The notes below the pieces were generated by a model. That model had not been told where the DNA came from. It saw nothing but the letters and a program-made list of their open reading frames with translations, and searched no databases. Positions 51,091-59,923 of a stretch of 64,000 nt of DNA are shown piece by piece (the first letter of the stretch is position 1; each line of letters begins with the position of its first letter). Position numbers and translations under genes: made by a program. This DNA is from Novosphingobium sp. 9U (lineage in GTDB: Bacteria; Pseudomonadota; Alphaproteobacteria; Sphingomonadales; Sphingomonadaceae). The stretch lies in the NCBI RefSeq assembly GCF_902506425.1, contig NZ_LR732504.1:310001-374000 (forward strand), written 5' to 3'.

Positions 51091-51810
51091 TCAGCGCTCA
51101 CGTTTCTGCAGGTAGAGGTAGCGCGGATCGAACTCGGCCTCGCGCCAGAGCGCTTCCTTGTCGAGCACATCGACCCGCCCACGCCGCAGCTCGACCACCC
51201 CGGCCTCACGCAGTTCGCGCACCGTGCGATTGACGTGGACGTTGGTGAGCCCGGTGCATTCGCTGATCTCAACCTGGGTCAGCGGGAACGCGAAGCCGGT
51301 CTCGTCCGCGAGGCCGACGAGCTCCAGGCGCAGCTGCAGTTCGCTCAGCAGCATGGCAACGCGGCCCCGTGCCTTGCGCCGGCCCAGCGAAAGCTCCCAT
51401 TCGCGGTGTATGGCGGCATCGAGATTGGTGTTGAACCAGTAGATGCGCGTGAGCGCGGGGAACTGTTCGGTCACGCGCCGCAGCCCCTCGTGCGGGAAGT
51501 GCGCCACCTTGGCCGGCGTCAGGGTCATGATATCGTGGTCGAGGTACTTGAGCGTGAAGCTGTGCAGGTCGACGAAATCGCCCGGCACGTGGATCTGGGT
51601 GATCTGGCGCCGGCCGTTGGTGAGGTCCTTGTAGCGGCAGATGAAGCCTTCCAGCAGCAAGGTGCTGTGAGTCTGCTCGACATAGGCGGGCACCACGACC
51701 TTGTCGGCGGGATGATCGCGCGTCTCGGAGATGAGCCCGCGTATCGCCTGCTCGTGCTCCGCTGTCAGCGTTGCGCGCGCGCGCAGCTTCATGAAATGGC
51801 GTTCCAACAT
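51091..51810 (-). CDS. Crp/Fnr-family regulator
   Basis: 239 residues from ATG 51810 (GAAGAGAG upstream). N-terminal cupin-like sensor (VVVPAYVEQTHSTLLLEGFICRYKDLTNGRRQITQIHVPGDFVDLHSFTLKYLDHDIMTLTPAKVAHF) and a C-terminal HTH (PLTQVEISECTGLTNVHVNRTVRELREAGVVELRRGRVDVLD). No FNR-type cysteine cluster is seen. The cAMP-binding core is not obvious, so the ligand is unknown. It is divergent from a second Crp-like gene that is frameshifted. Confidence 0.9.
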   Translation of the reverse strand: MLERHFMKLRARATLTAEHEQAIRGLISETRDHPADKVVVPAYVEQTHSTLLLEGFICRYKDLTNGRRQITQIHVPGDFVDLHSFTLKYLDHDIMTLTPAKVAHFPHEGLRRVTEQFPALTRIYWFNTNLDAAIHREWELSLGRRKARGRVAMLLSELQLRLELVGLADETGFAFPLTQVEISECTGLTNVHVNRTVRELREAGVVELRRGRVDVLDKEALWREAEFDPRYLYLQKRER

Positions 51811-52194
51811 CGTGCTCTCTTCCGGCTGGCGCGGATCAGGTCGCATGTATGGCGCAATATCCCGCTGGATCGGAGCCGGGTAGGCGACGCGTGGATCGAA
51901 GCCGGGATCGGTGGGCGAACGGTTGGCCATAGCGGCCGAACAATCCCGAAAACGATCCTGAGTTCCGAATGCGGACCACATCGCCCGACACGTCTCCCAG
52001 GCAAACTGACGCATGTTAAGCCAAGCGTCCAGCATTACCGCGGAAGCGCACACCCCGCCGGCTCCCAATCGCATCCCAATACGTGCGCGGACGACAAGTC
52101 ACTCACTATTTTTTCATCAACTTAACGTGGGTAAATCAGCCCACCGTCTGAAATGCGCCACATAGCGCGCTCTGGGGTTTTCTGAGGGTACTTG
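51811..52194. other. 384-base interval between divergent Crp-type genes
   Basis: I see no supported gene here; the open frame continuing from the Crp gene lacks family similarity. It must hold both promoters. It is less GC-rich near 52090-52135 (ACTATTTTTTCATC). I find no clear Crp/Fnr half-site pair. Confidence 0.55.
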
Positions 52195-52820
52195 ATGAAG
52201 TCCGGTTTGGGCAAAGAGCCGTTACGCCGTTTCCGGAGGCACGAGCATCTCGCATTGGCTGGTGAAGCACAGGACAGGGTCTACCGCCTCGATGAAGGCT
52301 GGGCCTGTCGCTACATGTTGCTGCCGGACGGTCGCCGGCAGATCACCGCCCTCTACCTTCCCGGCGATTTCTGCGAGCCGCAGTGGGTCCTCGCCGGCCG
52401 CGCCGAGCTGCCGATCGTCGCGCTCACCGATGTAATCGCCACCGAGATTCCACTCGGTTCGATTGGCGGCGACAGCGACGAAGGCGTGTCGGAGCTGACC
52501 GAGGCGCTGATGACGAACTTCAATCGCCAGAGCGACTGGATCGTTAGTCTGGGCCGCCGGTCCGCCAGCGGCCGCATCGCAGCGCTGTTCGCCGAGATCT
52601 ACAATCGCCTGCAGCGCAATGGCCGGGTCCGGCAGCCTTGCACCATTCCGTTGACGCAGCAGGACATCGCCGATGTGTGGGCTTGACGCCGGTGCACGTG
52701 AACCGCGTGGTGTCGGAGATGCGTCGGCAGGGCCTCGTGCAGTTCAGCGGCAAGACGATCATCGTCCCTCGCCCCGACGAGATCGCCGGACAGCACGACG
52801 GGCTGGGCCTACCAGGCTAG
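52195..52820 (+). pseudogene. Crp/Fnr-family regulator, frameshifted in the HTH
   Basis: From ATG 52195 (GAGGGTA upstream) the frame codes for a Crp sensor domain (HLALAGEAQDRVYRLDEGWACRYMLLPDGRRQITALYLPGDFCEPQWVLAG). It reaches PLTQQDIADVWA and stops at 52686. The +1 frame continues the HTH without a gap: GLTPVHVNRVVSEMRRQGLVQFSGKTIIVPRPDEIAG. One extra base near 52679-52681 (or a missing C giving DVCGL) would restore about 209 residues. Without it the protein loses its DNA-binding helix. It pairs with the intact Crp-like gene next door. Confidence 0.85.
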
Positions 52821-52905
52821 GGTTCAGCAACGCCCAGCAAAGCTAGGGAACCGGGCACGATGGCGGACGGTTCTTCGCTGCGATGAGGGGCAAGGCGGAC
52901 TCGCT

Positions 52906-53679
52906 GTGAAGATCGCGACCTACAACGTGAACGGCGTGAACGGCCGCCTCCCCGTGCTGCTGCGCTGGCTGGAGACGTCCGCGCCCGATGTGGTCGTGCT
53001 GCAGGAGTTGAAGGCGCCGGACGCCAAGTTCCCGGCCGAGGCAATCGCCGGTGCCGGTTACCAGGCAGTGTGGCATGGGCAGAAGAGCTGGAACGGCGTC
53101 GCCATCCTCAGCCGGGTGGGCGAGATACACGAGACGCGCCGCGGGTTGCCGAACGACCCGGACGCGTCGCAGAGCCGCTACATCGAAGCGGCAGTCAACG
53201 GCGTGCTGGTCGGCGGGCTTTACCTGCCCAACGGTAATCCTCGGCCCGGCCCCAAGTTCGACTACAAGCTGGCATGGTTCGAGGCACTGATCGCGCATGC
53301 GGGCGAGTTGCTCGCGTCAGGTCTGCCTGTCCTGCTGGCGGGCGACTTCAACGTCATGCCGACGGACCTCGACGTCTATAAGCCCGAGCGCTGGACCGAC
53401 GATGCCCTGTTCGCGCCCGAAGTGCGTGCCGCTTATGCTCGCCTGGTCGATCAGGGCTGGACCGATGCCCTGCGTGAGCGGCACCCGGGTGAGACGATCT
53501 ACACCTTCTGGGACTATTTCCGGAACGCATACGGGCGCGATGCAGGCCTGAGGATCGACCACCTGCTGCTCAGCCCGGCACTCGCGGGCCGGCTTAAGGA
53601 CGCACAAGTCGACAAGGACGTGCGCGGCTGGGAAAAGACCAGCGACCATGCGCCGGTGTGGATCGAATTGGGGGATTGA
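52906..53679 (+). CDS. xth: exodeoxyribonuclease III
   Basis: 257 residues, GTG start. All exonuclease/endonuclease/phosphatase motifs: ATYNVNGVNGR, VVVLQELKAPDAKFP, YIEAAVNGVLVGGLYLPNGN, AGDFNVMPTDLDVY, DYFRNAYGRDAGLRIDHLLLS and SDHAPVWIEL. It repairs abasic and 3'-blocked DNA ends. Only a weak ribosome site precedes the GTG. A small terminator-like hairpin follows the stop. Confidence 0.95.
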   Translation: MKIATYNVNGVNGRLPVLLRWLETSAPDVVVLQELKAPDAKFPAEAIAGAGYQAVWHGQKSWNGVAILSRVGEIHETRRGLPNDPDASQSRYIEAAVNGVLVGGLYLPNGNPRPGPKFDYKLAWFEALIAHAGELLASGLPVLLAGDFNVMPTDLDVYKPERWTDDALFAPEVRAAYARLVDQGWTDALRERHPGETIYTFWDYFRNAYGRDAGLRIDHLLLSPALAGRLKDAQVDKDVRGWEKTSDHAPVWIELGD

Positions 53680-53722
53680 TCTCGGCGTTCCCAAATGGTG
53701 TCGCCGCCTTTTCCTTCGTCAT

Positions 53723-53742
53723 CCTCGTGAAGGCGAGGTTTT
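53723..53742 (+). terminator. short terminator-like hairpin after xth
   Basis: CCTCG (53723-53727), six-base loop, CGAGG (53734-53738), then TTTT. The stem is short. The flank CGTCATCCTCGTGAAGGCGAGG resembles a palindromic intergenic repeat common in sphingomonads. Confidence 0.5.
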
Positions 53743-53756
53743 CATGACTTTGCGCG

Positions 53757-54317
53757 CTACGCCAAACTCCTGAACGTCACCGACCAGCGCGGCTGCTCCA
53801 TCGGCACGATGCTGTGCTCCCAGCCATGCCGCACCTCACCCGACAGATGGTAGATCGAGCGCGGCGGCAGCGGCAGGGCAACGCGCTGGAAACCGCCGGG
53901 CTTGCGCCGCCGCAGCCGCATGCTGGCCTCGGCGCCCAGCGAGACACCCACGACATGCTCGAACACCGGGCGGTCCTTGTGCCAGCCAATCCCGGCGCCC
54001 GGATCGTAGCGGATCAGCAGCGCCTGCACGAGCGTGTCCGGCGCGAGCCGTGCGAACTTGCCCGCACGTTCGCGCAACGGCAGCAGCCAGTCCGGGATCG
54101 GCGCAGCCTGGGCGAAGCGGCCGTCCTCGAAATCGTAGGACCAGCCGAACGAGTGCGTCAGGCGCTTGCCCTCCCAACCTTGAAAACGGAAAGGCGCCAG
54201 CGCCTCGGCATCGATGCGGGCGATCAGTTCTGATTCTTCATCGGCATTGATCAGATCGACTGCGCTCGATAGCCCGGGCACCAGAGGAAGGTCGAACAAG
54301 CCGAACAGGTCAGCCAT
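53757..54317 (-). CDS. AlkB-type 2-oxoglutarate/Fe(II) dioxygenase
   Basis: 186 residues from ATG 54317. [47 protein letters not shown] (H-x-D iron ligands), [23 protein letters not shown] (third His and the 2-oxoglutarate Arg). It removes alkyl groups from N1-methyladenine or N3-methylcytosine by oxidative demethylation; AlkB paralogs may act on RNA or proteins. The gene converges on xth, another DNA repair gene. Confidence 0.9.
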   Translation of the reverse strand: MADLFGLFDLPLVPGLSSAVDLINADEESELIARIDAEALAPFRFQGWEGKRLTHSFGWSYDFEDGRFAQAAPIPDWLLPLRERAGKFARLAPDTLVQALLIRYDPGAGIGWHKDRPVFEHVVGVSLGAEASMRLRRRKPGGFQRVALPLPPRSIYHLSGEVRHGWEHSIVPMEQPRWSVTFRSLA

Positions 54318-54460
54318 AACCTGCTCCCTCCCCGTTTGTGTGTTTGACCTGCTCACGTGCCCGATATGGACACGCCCGCACCGTCTCGCCACCGCGCTTG
54401 CCCGGCCCCCTTGCGCTCGGCTATCAGCGGGCTTTGCCCCCCAAGCGAAAGGCTTGATCC

Positions 54461-54766
54461 TTGATCTTCCTCACCCTGTTCGAGATCGTCGGCTATATCA
54501 TCTCGGTCATCGTGATGCTGGTGATCGTCCAGTTCGTGCTGAGCCTGCTGATCTCGTTCAACGTGGTCAACATCCACAACGACTTCGTTGCCGCCGTGTG
54601 GAAGGCGGTGAACGCGCTCCTCGAGCCGCTTTTCCGCCCCATCCGGCGCATCATGCCCAACACCGGTGCGATCGACTTCTCGCCGCTGGTGCTGATCGTC
54701 GGGCTCGAGATCCTGCGCATTATCCTCAAGAACCTGGCCATGGCCTCGGTCTCGGGCGCGCTGTGA
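54461..54766 (+). CDS. yggT: YggT-family membrane protein
   Basis: 101 residues, TTG start. Two hydrophobic helix pairs: [31 protein letters not shown] and [20 protein letters not shown], joined by [23 protein letters not shown], the family signature loop (P-x-R-x-x-P). YggT proteins are linked to cell division or osmotic adaptation, but are poorly understood. folD starts at its stop (GTGA overlap). Confidence 0.85.
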   Translation: MIFLTLFEIVGYIISVIVMLVIVQFVLSLLISFNVVNIHNDFVAAVWKAVNALLEPLFRPIRRIMPNTGAIDFSPLVLIVGLEILRIILKNLAMASVSGAL

Positions 54767-55683
54767 GCGAGACCGTTCTGGAGAACTCGGCCGTGAACAG
54801 GCGCATCGACGGCAAGGCCTTCGCCGAAAGCCTGCGCCTGCGCGTCGCCGATGCCGCTGCCGGCTTTGAAAGCGCAACCGGGCGCAAGGCCGGCCTCGCC
54901 GTGGTGCTGGTCGGCGAGGATCCGGCCAGTCAGGTCTACGTGCGCTCGAAGGGCAAGCAGACCCTGGCCAGCGGCATGGAAAGCTTCGAGCATAAGCTGC
55001 CTGCCGACACGTCCGAAGCGGACCTGCTGGCGCTGGTCGCGCGGCTGAACGCCGACCAGGCGGTCGACGGTATCCTCGTGCAGCTACCCCTGCCCGCGCA
55101 CATCGACGAGCAGAAGGTGATCGCCGCGATCAGCCCCGACAAGGACGTCGACGGTTTCCACGTCATCAATGCCGGGCGCCTCGCGGTCGGCCAGCCCGGC
55201 TTCGTGCCCTGCACGCCGCTCGGCTGCCTGATGCTGCTGAAGGACCGGCTGGGCTCGCTCTCCGGCCTCGACGCAGTGGTAATCGGGCGCTCCAACATCG
55301 TCGGCAAGCCGATGGCACAACTGCTGCTGGGTGAGAGTTGCACTGTCACGGTGGCACATAGCCGCACCAGGGATCTGCCCGAAGTCGTGCGCCGCGCCGA
55401 CATCGTCGTCGCCGCCGTGGGCAGGGCCGAGATGGTCAAGGCCGACTGGATCAAGCCCGGCGCGACCGTGATCGACGTCGGCATCAATCGCGTGCCCGCG
55501 GCAGAGGAGGGCAAGACCCGCCTGGTCGGCGACGTGGATTATGCCGGCGTATCGCAAGTCGCAGGAGCGATCACGCCGGTGCCGGGCGGCGTCGGCCCGA
55601 TGACCATCGCGGTGCTGCTGCGCAACACGCTGGTCGCTGCGCATCGCAATGCCGGGATCCCGCTCGCCGCGGACGCTCTGTGA
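54763..55683 (+). CDS. folD: bifunctional methylenetetrahydrofolate dehydrogenase/cyclohydrolase FolD
   Basis: 306 residues from GTG 54763; GTG 54793 with GGAG upstream is a good alternative. Signatures are [21 protein letters not shown] (Lys and Tyr of the folate site), [42 protein letters not shown] (NADP loop) and [12 protein letters not shown]. It oxidises 5,10-methylene-THF and hydrolyses 5,10-methenyl-THF. It is the second gene of a run yggT-folD-exported protein-marC with small overlaps. Confidence 0.95.
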   Translation: MSETVLENSAVNRRIDGKAFAESLRLRVADAAAGFESATGRKAGLAVVLVGEDPASQVYVRSKGKQTLASGMESFEHKLPADTSEADLLALVARLNADQAVDGILVQLPLPAHIDEQKVIAAISPDKDVDGFHVINAGRLAVGQPGFVPCTPLGCLMLLKDRLGSLSGLDAVVIGRSNIVGKPMAQLLLGESCTVTVAHSRTRDLPEVVRRADIVVAAVGRAEMVKADWIKPGATVIDVGINRVPAAEEGKTRLVGDVDYAGVSQVAGAITPVPGGVGPMTIAVLLRNTLVAAHRNAGIPLAADAL

Positions 55684-55685
55684 GG

Positions 55686-56429
55686 ATGCGGGCGCTCGTC
55701 CCTGCGGCGCTGATCGCGGGAGGGCTGATCGCCGGCGGCCTGATCTCGGCCGCCTCTGCCCGGCCCGAGCGCCCGCAGATGCGTTTCGCCAGCCCGGCCA
55801 AGGCCATCGCGGCGGAGATCGCGTTTGCCCAGCTCGCCCAGCGCAAGGGGCAGTGGACCGCGTTTCGCGAAACCGCCACCGAGGACGCAGTGATGTTCGT
55901 ACCGCAGGCGGTGATCGCACGCGATTGGCTCAAGCGGCAGAAGAACCCGCCGGCCTCGGTCGCCTGGCAGCCTTACCAGACCTGGCTCAGCTGCGACGGG
56001 ACGCTCGCGGTCAACATGGGGCCTTGGCAGCGGCCGGATGGTTCGCAAGGCTACTTCACCACCGTGTGGCAGCGACAGAAGAAGGGCGAATACAAGTGGG
56101 TCATGGACCAGGGCGATGTGCTGGCAACGCCGCTGGCCGCGCCCGAGATGATCGCCTCTAGCGTCGCCGCGTGTGACCGCAAGCAGGCCCGCCCGCCTGC
56201 TGGTGCGATTGCGCCCGGCGGAACGATCGCCCCCGCCCCAACATTTCCCGCCGGCACGCGCGGCGGATGGAGCGAGGATCGCACGCTCAGCTGGGCTGTC
56301 ACCGTCGCGGCCGATTGCAGCCGCGCGCTGACTGTCAGCCTGTACCGCGGGGCGGGTAAGCCGCTAGAAACCGTGCTGGAAAAGCGCGTTGCCGCCCTGC
56401 AGCCTGCCGCAGTGTGTCCGCTCGCATGA
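55686..56429 (+). CDS. exported protein of unknown function
   Basis: About 247 residues (ATG 55686; GTG 55680 overlaps folD). A signal peptide (RALVPAALIAGGLIAGGLISAASA) leads to a periplasmic body: FAQLAQRKGQWTAFRETATEDAVMFVPQAVIARDWL, TWLSCDGTLAVNMGPWQRPDGSQGYFTTVWQRQKKGEYKWVMDQGDV. The WxFRETA...DAVMF pattern is NTF2/SnoaL-like. A Pro/Ala-rich linker precedes GWSEDRTLSWAVTVAADCSRALTVSLY. Found widely in sphingomonads; function unknown. Confidence 0.8.
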   Translation: MRALVPAALIAGGLIAGGLISAASARPERPQMRFASPAKAIAAEIAFAQLAQRKGQWTAFRETATEDAVMFVPQAVIARDWLKRQKNPPASVAWQPYQTWLSCDGTLAVNMGPWQRPDGSQGYFTTVWQRQKKGEYKWVMDQGDVLATPLAAPEMIASSVAACDRKQARPPAGAIAPGGTIAPAPTFPAGTRGGWSEDRTLSWAVTVAADCSRALTVSLYRGAGKPLETVLEKRVAALQPAAVCPLA

Positions 56430-57076
56430 TCGGCGGCGATCTCATGGGGCTGTTCGTCTCGGCCTTTGTCACGCTGTTCGTGGTAATCGATCCGCCGGGC
56501 TGCGCACCGATCTTCGCCGGGCTGACCAGCGGCGCCAGCCACGTCCAAGCGCGAGCCATGGCGGTGCGCGCCTGCTTCATCGCTGCGTGCATCCTGTTCG
56601 TCTTCGCGCTGTTCGGTGAAAAGCTGCTCGCCTCGCTGCACATCGAGTTGAACTCGTTCCGCATAGCGGGCGGCATCATGCTGTTCCTGATCGCGCTGGA
56701 GATGGTCTTCGAGAAGCGCACCGAGCGCCGCAACCAGCGCGCCGAGAAGGTCCGCGCGCATGGCGAGGAGACGCCCGAAATCCCGGATGTCTCCGTATTT
56801 CCGATGGCGATGCCGATGCTGGCAGGCCCGGGCTCCATCGCCACCACCATGCTGCTGATGAGCCGTGCGCAAGGCACCGAGGCGACGCTGGTGATCCTGG
56901 CTGCATTGTCCGCGGTTCTGCTCTGCGCGCTGGTGGCGCTGATCGCAGCGCTGCCGCTGATGCGGCTGGTGGGCGATCAGGTGGAAGCGGTCATCTCGCG
57001 CCTGCTGGGCGTGCTGCTCGCAGCACTGGCGGCGCAGTACGTGATCGATGGCTTGCGCGAGGCGATGGCAGTGTGA
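56426..57076 (+). CDS. MarC-family inner-membrane transporter-like protein
   Basis: 216 residues from ATG 56426 (overlaps the previous stop). Six hydrophobic segments with MarC hallmarks: LFVVIDPPGCAPIFAGLT, RIAGGIMLFLIALEMVF, FPMAMPMLAGPGSIATTMLLM, and ISRLLGVLLAALAAQYVIDGL. The cytoplasmic loop is EKRTERRNQRAEKVRAHGEETPE. No clear transport substrate is known for the family. Followed by a palindromic repeat. Confidence 0.88.
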   Translation: MIGGDLMGLFVSAFVTLFVVIDPPGCAPIFAGLTSGASHVQARAMAVRACFIAACILFVFALFGEKLLASLHIELNSFRIAGGIMLFLIALEMVFEKRTERRNQRAEKVRAHGEETPEIPDVSVFPMAMPMLAGPGSIATTMLLMSRAQGTEATLVILAALSAVLLCALVALIAALPLMRLVGDQVEAVISRLLGVLLAALAAQYVIDGLREAMAV

Positions 57077-57105
57077 CGTCGTCCGGGGTCAAGCCCGGGA
57101 CGACG
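57077..57105. repeat. CGTCGTCC/GGACGACG hairpin repeat (copy 1)
   Basis: CGTCGTCC (57077-57084) pairs with GGACGACG (57098-57105) around a CGGGG-type core. It lies between the convergent marC and Lon-N genes. A second copy is at 63139-63168 in a similar position. Confidence 0.7.
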
Positions 57106-57118
57106 GAGTTCGGCCGAT

Positions 57119-57733
57119 CTACTGCAACGTGACCCCATCCTCGTCGCCACCCTCAGGTCGGCGGCCGAAGAACTGCATCAGCTGCACCAGCAACTCGCAC
57201 CGCTCCGACACGCCGTTCGCCTCCAGCAGCGCCTGCTTGGCAGCCGGATCGAAGGGAGCGATCTGCGAGACGCCGTTGATCAGCGACTGGTCGTCCAGCC
57301 GCGAGACCTGGTCCCAGTCGACGCTGTAGCCCTGCGCATCGGCGAAGCGGCGCGCCTCGCGCTCGAAGCTGGCGCGTTCGACGGCAGCGAGAGACTGGTT
57401 CTCCGCATCGAACAGCATTTCGGCCTCGACCTGGCGGAACGGCGTGGAGACCTCCAGCTCGCGCAGGATGCGGAAGCGGGACTGGCCTTCCAGGATGATG
57501 TTGTAGCGCCCATCCTCCATCGCCTCGACTTCGCCGATGCGGCCCAGGCACCCGATCTCGAACAGCGGCGAACCTTCGACGGGCCGCTGCGGCTGGACCA
57601 TCCCGATCAGCCGGTCGCGCACCAGCGAGTCACCGACCAGAGCACGGTAGCGCGGCTCGAAGATGTGCAACGGCAGCTGCAATCCGGGGTAGAGGATCGC
57701 GCCAGGCAGGGGAAAGATCGAGACTCGCGCCAC
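57119..57733 (-). CDS. Lon N-terminal (substrate-binding) domain protein
   Basis: 204 residues, GTG start. ARVSIFPLPGAILYPGLQLPLHIFEPRYRALVGDSLVRDRLIGMVQP is the Lon N-domain start; GCLGRIGEVEAMEDGRYNIILEGQSRFRI the second half. No ATPase or protease domain is attached. Standalone Lon-N proteins occur widely in alphaproteobacteria and may bind folding substrates. The ybbN gene starts upstream, four bases away, on the same strand, so both are probably one unit with chaperone-like roles. Confidence 0.88.
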   Translation of the reverse strand: MARVSIFPLPGAILYPGLQLPLHIFEPRYRALVGDSLVRDRLIGMVQPQRPVEGSPLFEIGCLGRIGEVEAMEDGRYNIILEGQSRFRILRELEVSTPFRQVEAEMLFDAENQSLAAVERASFEREARRFADAQGYSVDWDQVSRLDDQSLINGVSQIAPFDPAAKQALLEANGVSERCELLVQLMQFFGRRPEGGDEDGVTLQ

Positions 57734-57737
57734 CCGC

Positions 57738-58637
57738 TCAGCCGAACAGGATCGTGGAGAGCTTGCGGCGCGTGGCGGCGACCCACGGGTCTTCCAGGCC
57801 GATCGCCTCGAACATCTGCAGCAGCTTGGCCTTGGCCGCGCCTTCGCTCCACTCGCGATCGGCGCGGATCATCGCCAGCAGCGTCTCGGCCGCCTCTTCC
57901 CGCTCGCCGGCAGCGAAGGCCGCGCCCGCAAAGGCCAGCTGCGCATCCATGTCGGCGGGACGCTCAGCCGCAGCAGCGCGCAGCGCCGCCAGTTCGCTGT
58001 CATCGGGACGATCCTTGGCCAGCTCCAGGGCCGCGCGGGCACGCTCGATCTGCGGGTCGGCTGCCAGCTGCGGATCGAGCTGCGCCAGCAGCGCCTCGGC
58101 CTCATCAAGATGACCGGCGAGGATCAGGGCACGCAGCAGGCCGGCATTGGCATCGGCACTTTCGGGCGCCATGTCGATGATCTGTGCGAAGATGCCGGCC
58201 GCACGTTCCCCATCTCCGCTTGCGAGAACCTCCTCGCCCATCGCCAGCAACGGCGCGAGATCGGGTGCGGGTTCATCGCCGGCCTGCACCGGCAGCTTGG
58301 CAAGCAGCTGGTCGAGCAGGCCCTTGAGCTGCGATTCGGTACGTGCGTTGGTTAGGTCGGCGACCGGCTGCCCCTGAAACAGGGCATAAACGGTCGGGAT
58401 CGAGCGGACCTGGAATTGCGAGGCAATGAACTGGTCTTCGTCGACGTTGACCTTGGCCAGGATCACGCCCTTGTCGGCGTATTCGGCGGCGACCTTCTCC
58501 AGCACCGGCGTCAGCGCCTTGCACGGGCCGCACCACTCGGCCCAGAAGTCGAGGATGACCAGCTTCGTCATGGACGGTTCGGCCACGTTCTGGCGGAACC
58601 GGTCCACGGCTTTCTGCTCTTCGAGGTTGAGGCCCAT
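57738..58637 (-). CDS. thioredoxin-TPR co-chaperone (YbbN/CnoX-like)
   Basis: 299 residues. Thioredoxin domain with WCGPCK (about residues 36-41: VILDFWAEWCGPCKALTPVLEKVAAEYADKGVILAKVNVDE), then TPR-like helices (GERAAGIFAQIIDMAPESADANAGLLRALILAGHLDEAEALLAQLDPQLAADPQIERARAALELAKDRPDDSELAALRAA). Unlike E. coli CnoX, both active-site cysteines are kept, so redox activity is expected. The start MGLNLEE is assumed at 58637; the frame extends upstream. Confidence 0.9.
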   Translation of the reverse strand: MGLNLEEQKAVDRFRQNVAEPSMTKLVILDFWAEWCGPCKALTPVLEKVAAEYADKGVILAKVNVDEDQFIASQFQVRSIPTVYALFQGQPVADLTNARTESQLKGLLDQLLAKLPVQAGDEPAPDLAPLLAMGEEVLASGDGERAAGIFAQIIDMAPESADANAGLLRALILAGHLDEAEALLAQLDPQLAADPQIERARAALELAKDRPDDSELAALRAAAAERPADMDAQLAFAGAAFAAGEREEAAETLLAMIRADREWSEGAAKAKLLQMFEAIGLEDPWVAATRRKLSTILFG

Positions 58638-58852
58638 GCTCGCCAAAGTTCCGTGCTCCCGCAGAGATCCGTTCGGCGCCCTAGATCGCGATCCGGGCTG
58701 CCTTTGTGAAGGGCGAATGCGCGCCGCAAGCCAGCGTTCCACGCAATCTTGGCAAGCCATGCTTTTTTGCCTTGCGGCCTGAGATAACCGTTGCTAGTTG
58801 CGCGCCTCACCCCGGCCCACCGCCAGTTCGGCAGCGGGCCGCGATCGTTCGA

Positions 58853-58927
58853 GCGGGCGTAGCTCAGGGGTAGAGCACAACCTTGCCAAGGTTGGGGTCG
58901 AGGGTTCGAATCCCTTCGCCCGCTCCA
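58853..58927 (+). tRNA. tRNA-Gly (anticodon GCC)
   Basis: 75 bases including CCA. Acceptor stem GCGGGCG (58853-58859) pairs with CGCCCGC (58917-58923). The D-arm is GCTCAGGGGTAGAGC, and the anticodon stem CAACC/GGTTG holds loop TTGCCAA (GCC). The T-loop contains GTTCGAATC. It reads GGC and GGU (glycine). Confidence 0.97.
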
Positions 58928-59110
58928 GCGGATCGCACTTCGGTGATCCCCATCGATGAAATGAGCGCTGTCGGCCGCTTGACTTTTCGCGACTGCGAAG
59001 ATTGATTCAGCTCATCGCGCCGCCACTTCCTCTTGCCTCAGAGGCGGGATCAAGGCCAGCGGTGCTGCATTTGCGAGACGTACGAAGCCGCCAACTTGCG
59101 AGAGCATCTC

Positions 59111-59284
59111 TTGAACGCCGTTGTCCCGTCCCGTCACTTTGCCCATGCCCACCATTGGGGCATCAAGGCCGCGCTTGCAGAACTGCCGCTGTCCAGCAAT
59201 CCATACCGCACGCCCAAGGATCGGGCGGCATGGGTGGCCGGTTATCACCAGGCCAGCGCGCCCGCACTGATCATCAATCGATAG
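59111..59284 (+). CDS. ribosome modulation factor-like small protein
   Basis: 57 residues from TTG 59111. The core GIKAALAELPLSSNPYRTPKDRAAWVAGYHQA follows the Rmf/CrpP pattern (G-xx-AA-x-G-x5-NPY-x5-R-xx-W-xx-G). The start has GAGAGC six bases upstream; an in-frame TTG at 59033 is less likely. If real, it would bind 70S ribosomes and promote dimerisation in stationary phase. Encoded 183 bases after tRNA-Gly. Confidence 0.55.
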   Translation: MNAVVPSRHFAHAHHWGIKAALAELPLSSNPYRTPKDRAAWVAGYHQASAPALIINR

Positions 59285-59317
59285 GATTGTCCCGGCGGCT
59301 CGTGGGGCCGAGCCGGC

Positions 59318-59875
59318 TTACTGCTGCACGATGGAACTGCGCTCGATCCGCCAGACCAGCTGAAGCTCGCTCGCACCCGGCACGTCGTTCGCTCGGCGCA
59401 GCACGATCGTGCCGCGACGCGAATCGCGCCCATCCTGGAAGTCGATGGTGACGGGCGCCTCATAGTAGAGCGATCCTGCGGCCGTGCCCGCGTCGCCCCG
59501 GCCGACGGCGATCTTGGGACCCGCCGCACCGCCGAACTCCGCTTCCAGCTTCTCCGGCGTCATCAGCGCGTCGAGCGACCAGGCCTTGGCTGCCGAGCCC
59601 CAATCGCCGACCCGCACCGCGTTGGTATAGAAGCGCAGCAACCGCTCCGGGTCACGCCGCTCCTGCAGCGCGCCCATGTCGAGCCCGGCGGCGATACCCG
59701 CCTCGGTGCCATCCGAAGCGTCGGCACTGGGCTGCGCTTCGGTCTCCGTCGGCACTACGCTCTCGCTGGCCGCAGGATCGGCAGGCGCGGCAGTCTCGCC
59801 CCCCTTGCACGCGGAAAGAGTGGCAAGCGATCCGGCAAGGAGGATCGGCAGCAGTCTAGCAGCTCGGCTTGGCAT
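59318..59875 (-). CDS. lipoprotein, function unknown
   Basis: 185 residues from ATG 59875. Signal peptide with lipobox LSAC (ARLLPILLAGSLATLSACKGG) followed by a Thr/Ala/Pro-rich linker and a folded part: LLRFYTNAVRVGDWGSAAKAWSLDALMTPEKLEAEFGGAAGPKIAVGRGDAGTAAGSLYYEAPVTIDFQDGRDSRRGTIVLRRANDVPGASELQLVWRIERSSI. Membrane-anchored by lipid. Upstream of it, 48 bases away, lies argB on the same strand. Confidence 0.78.
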   Translation of the reverse strand: MPSRAARLLPILLAGSLATLSACKGGETAAPADPAASESVVPTETEAQPSADASDGTEAGIAAGLDMGALQERRDPERLLRFYTNAVRVGDWGSAAKAWSLDALMTPEKLEAEFGGAAGPKIAVGRGDAGTAAGSLYYEAPVTIDFQDGRDSRRGTIVLRRANDVPGASELQLVWRIERSSIVQQ

Positions 59876-59923
59876 GATGTCGCATCGGCCCTTCGCTTCG
59901 GGGTTCCTCCCCACGGAACGCAT

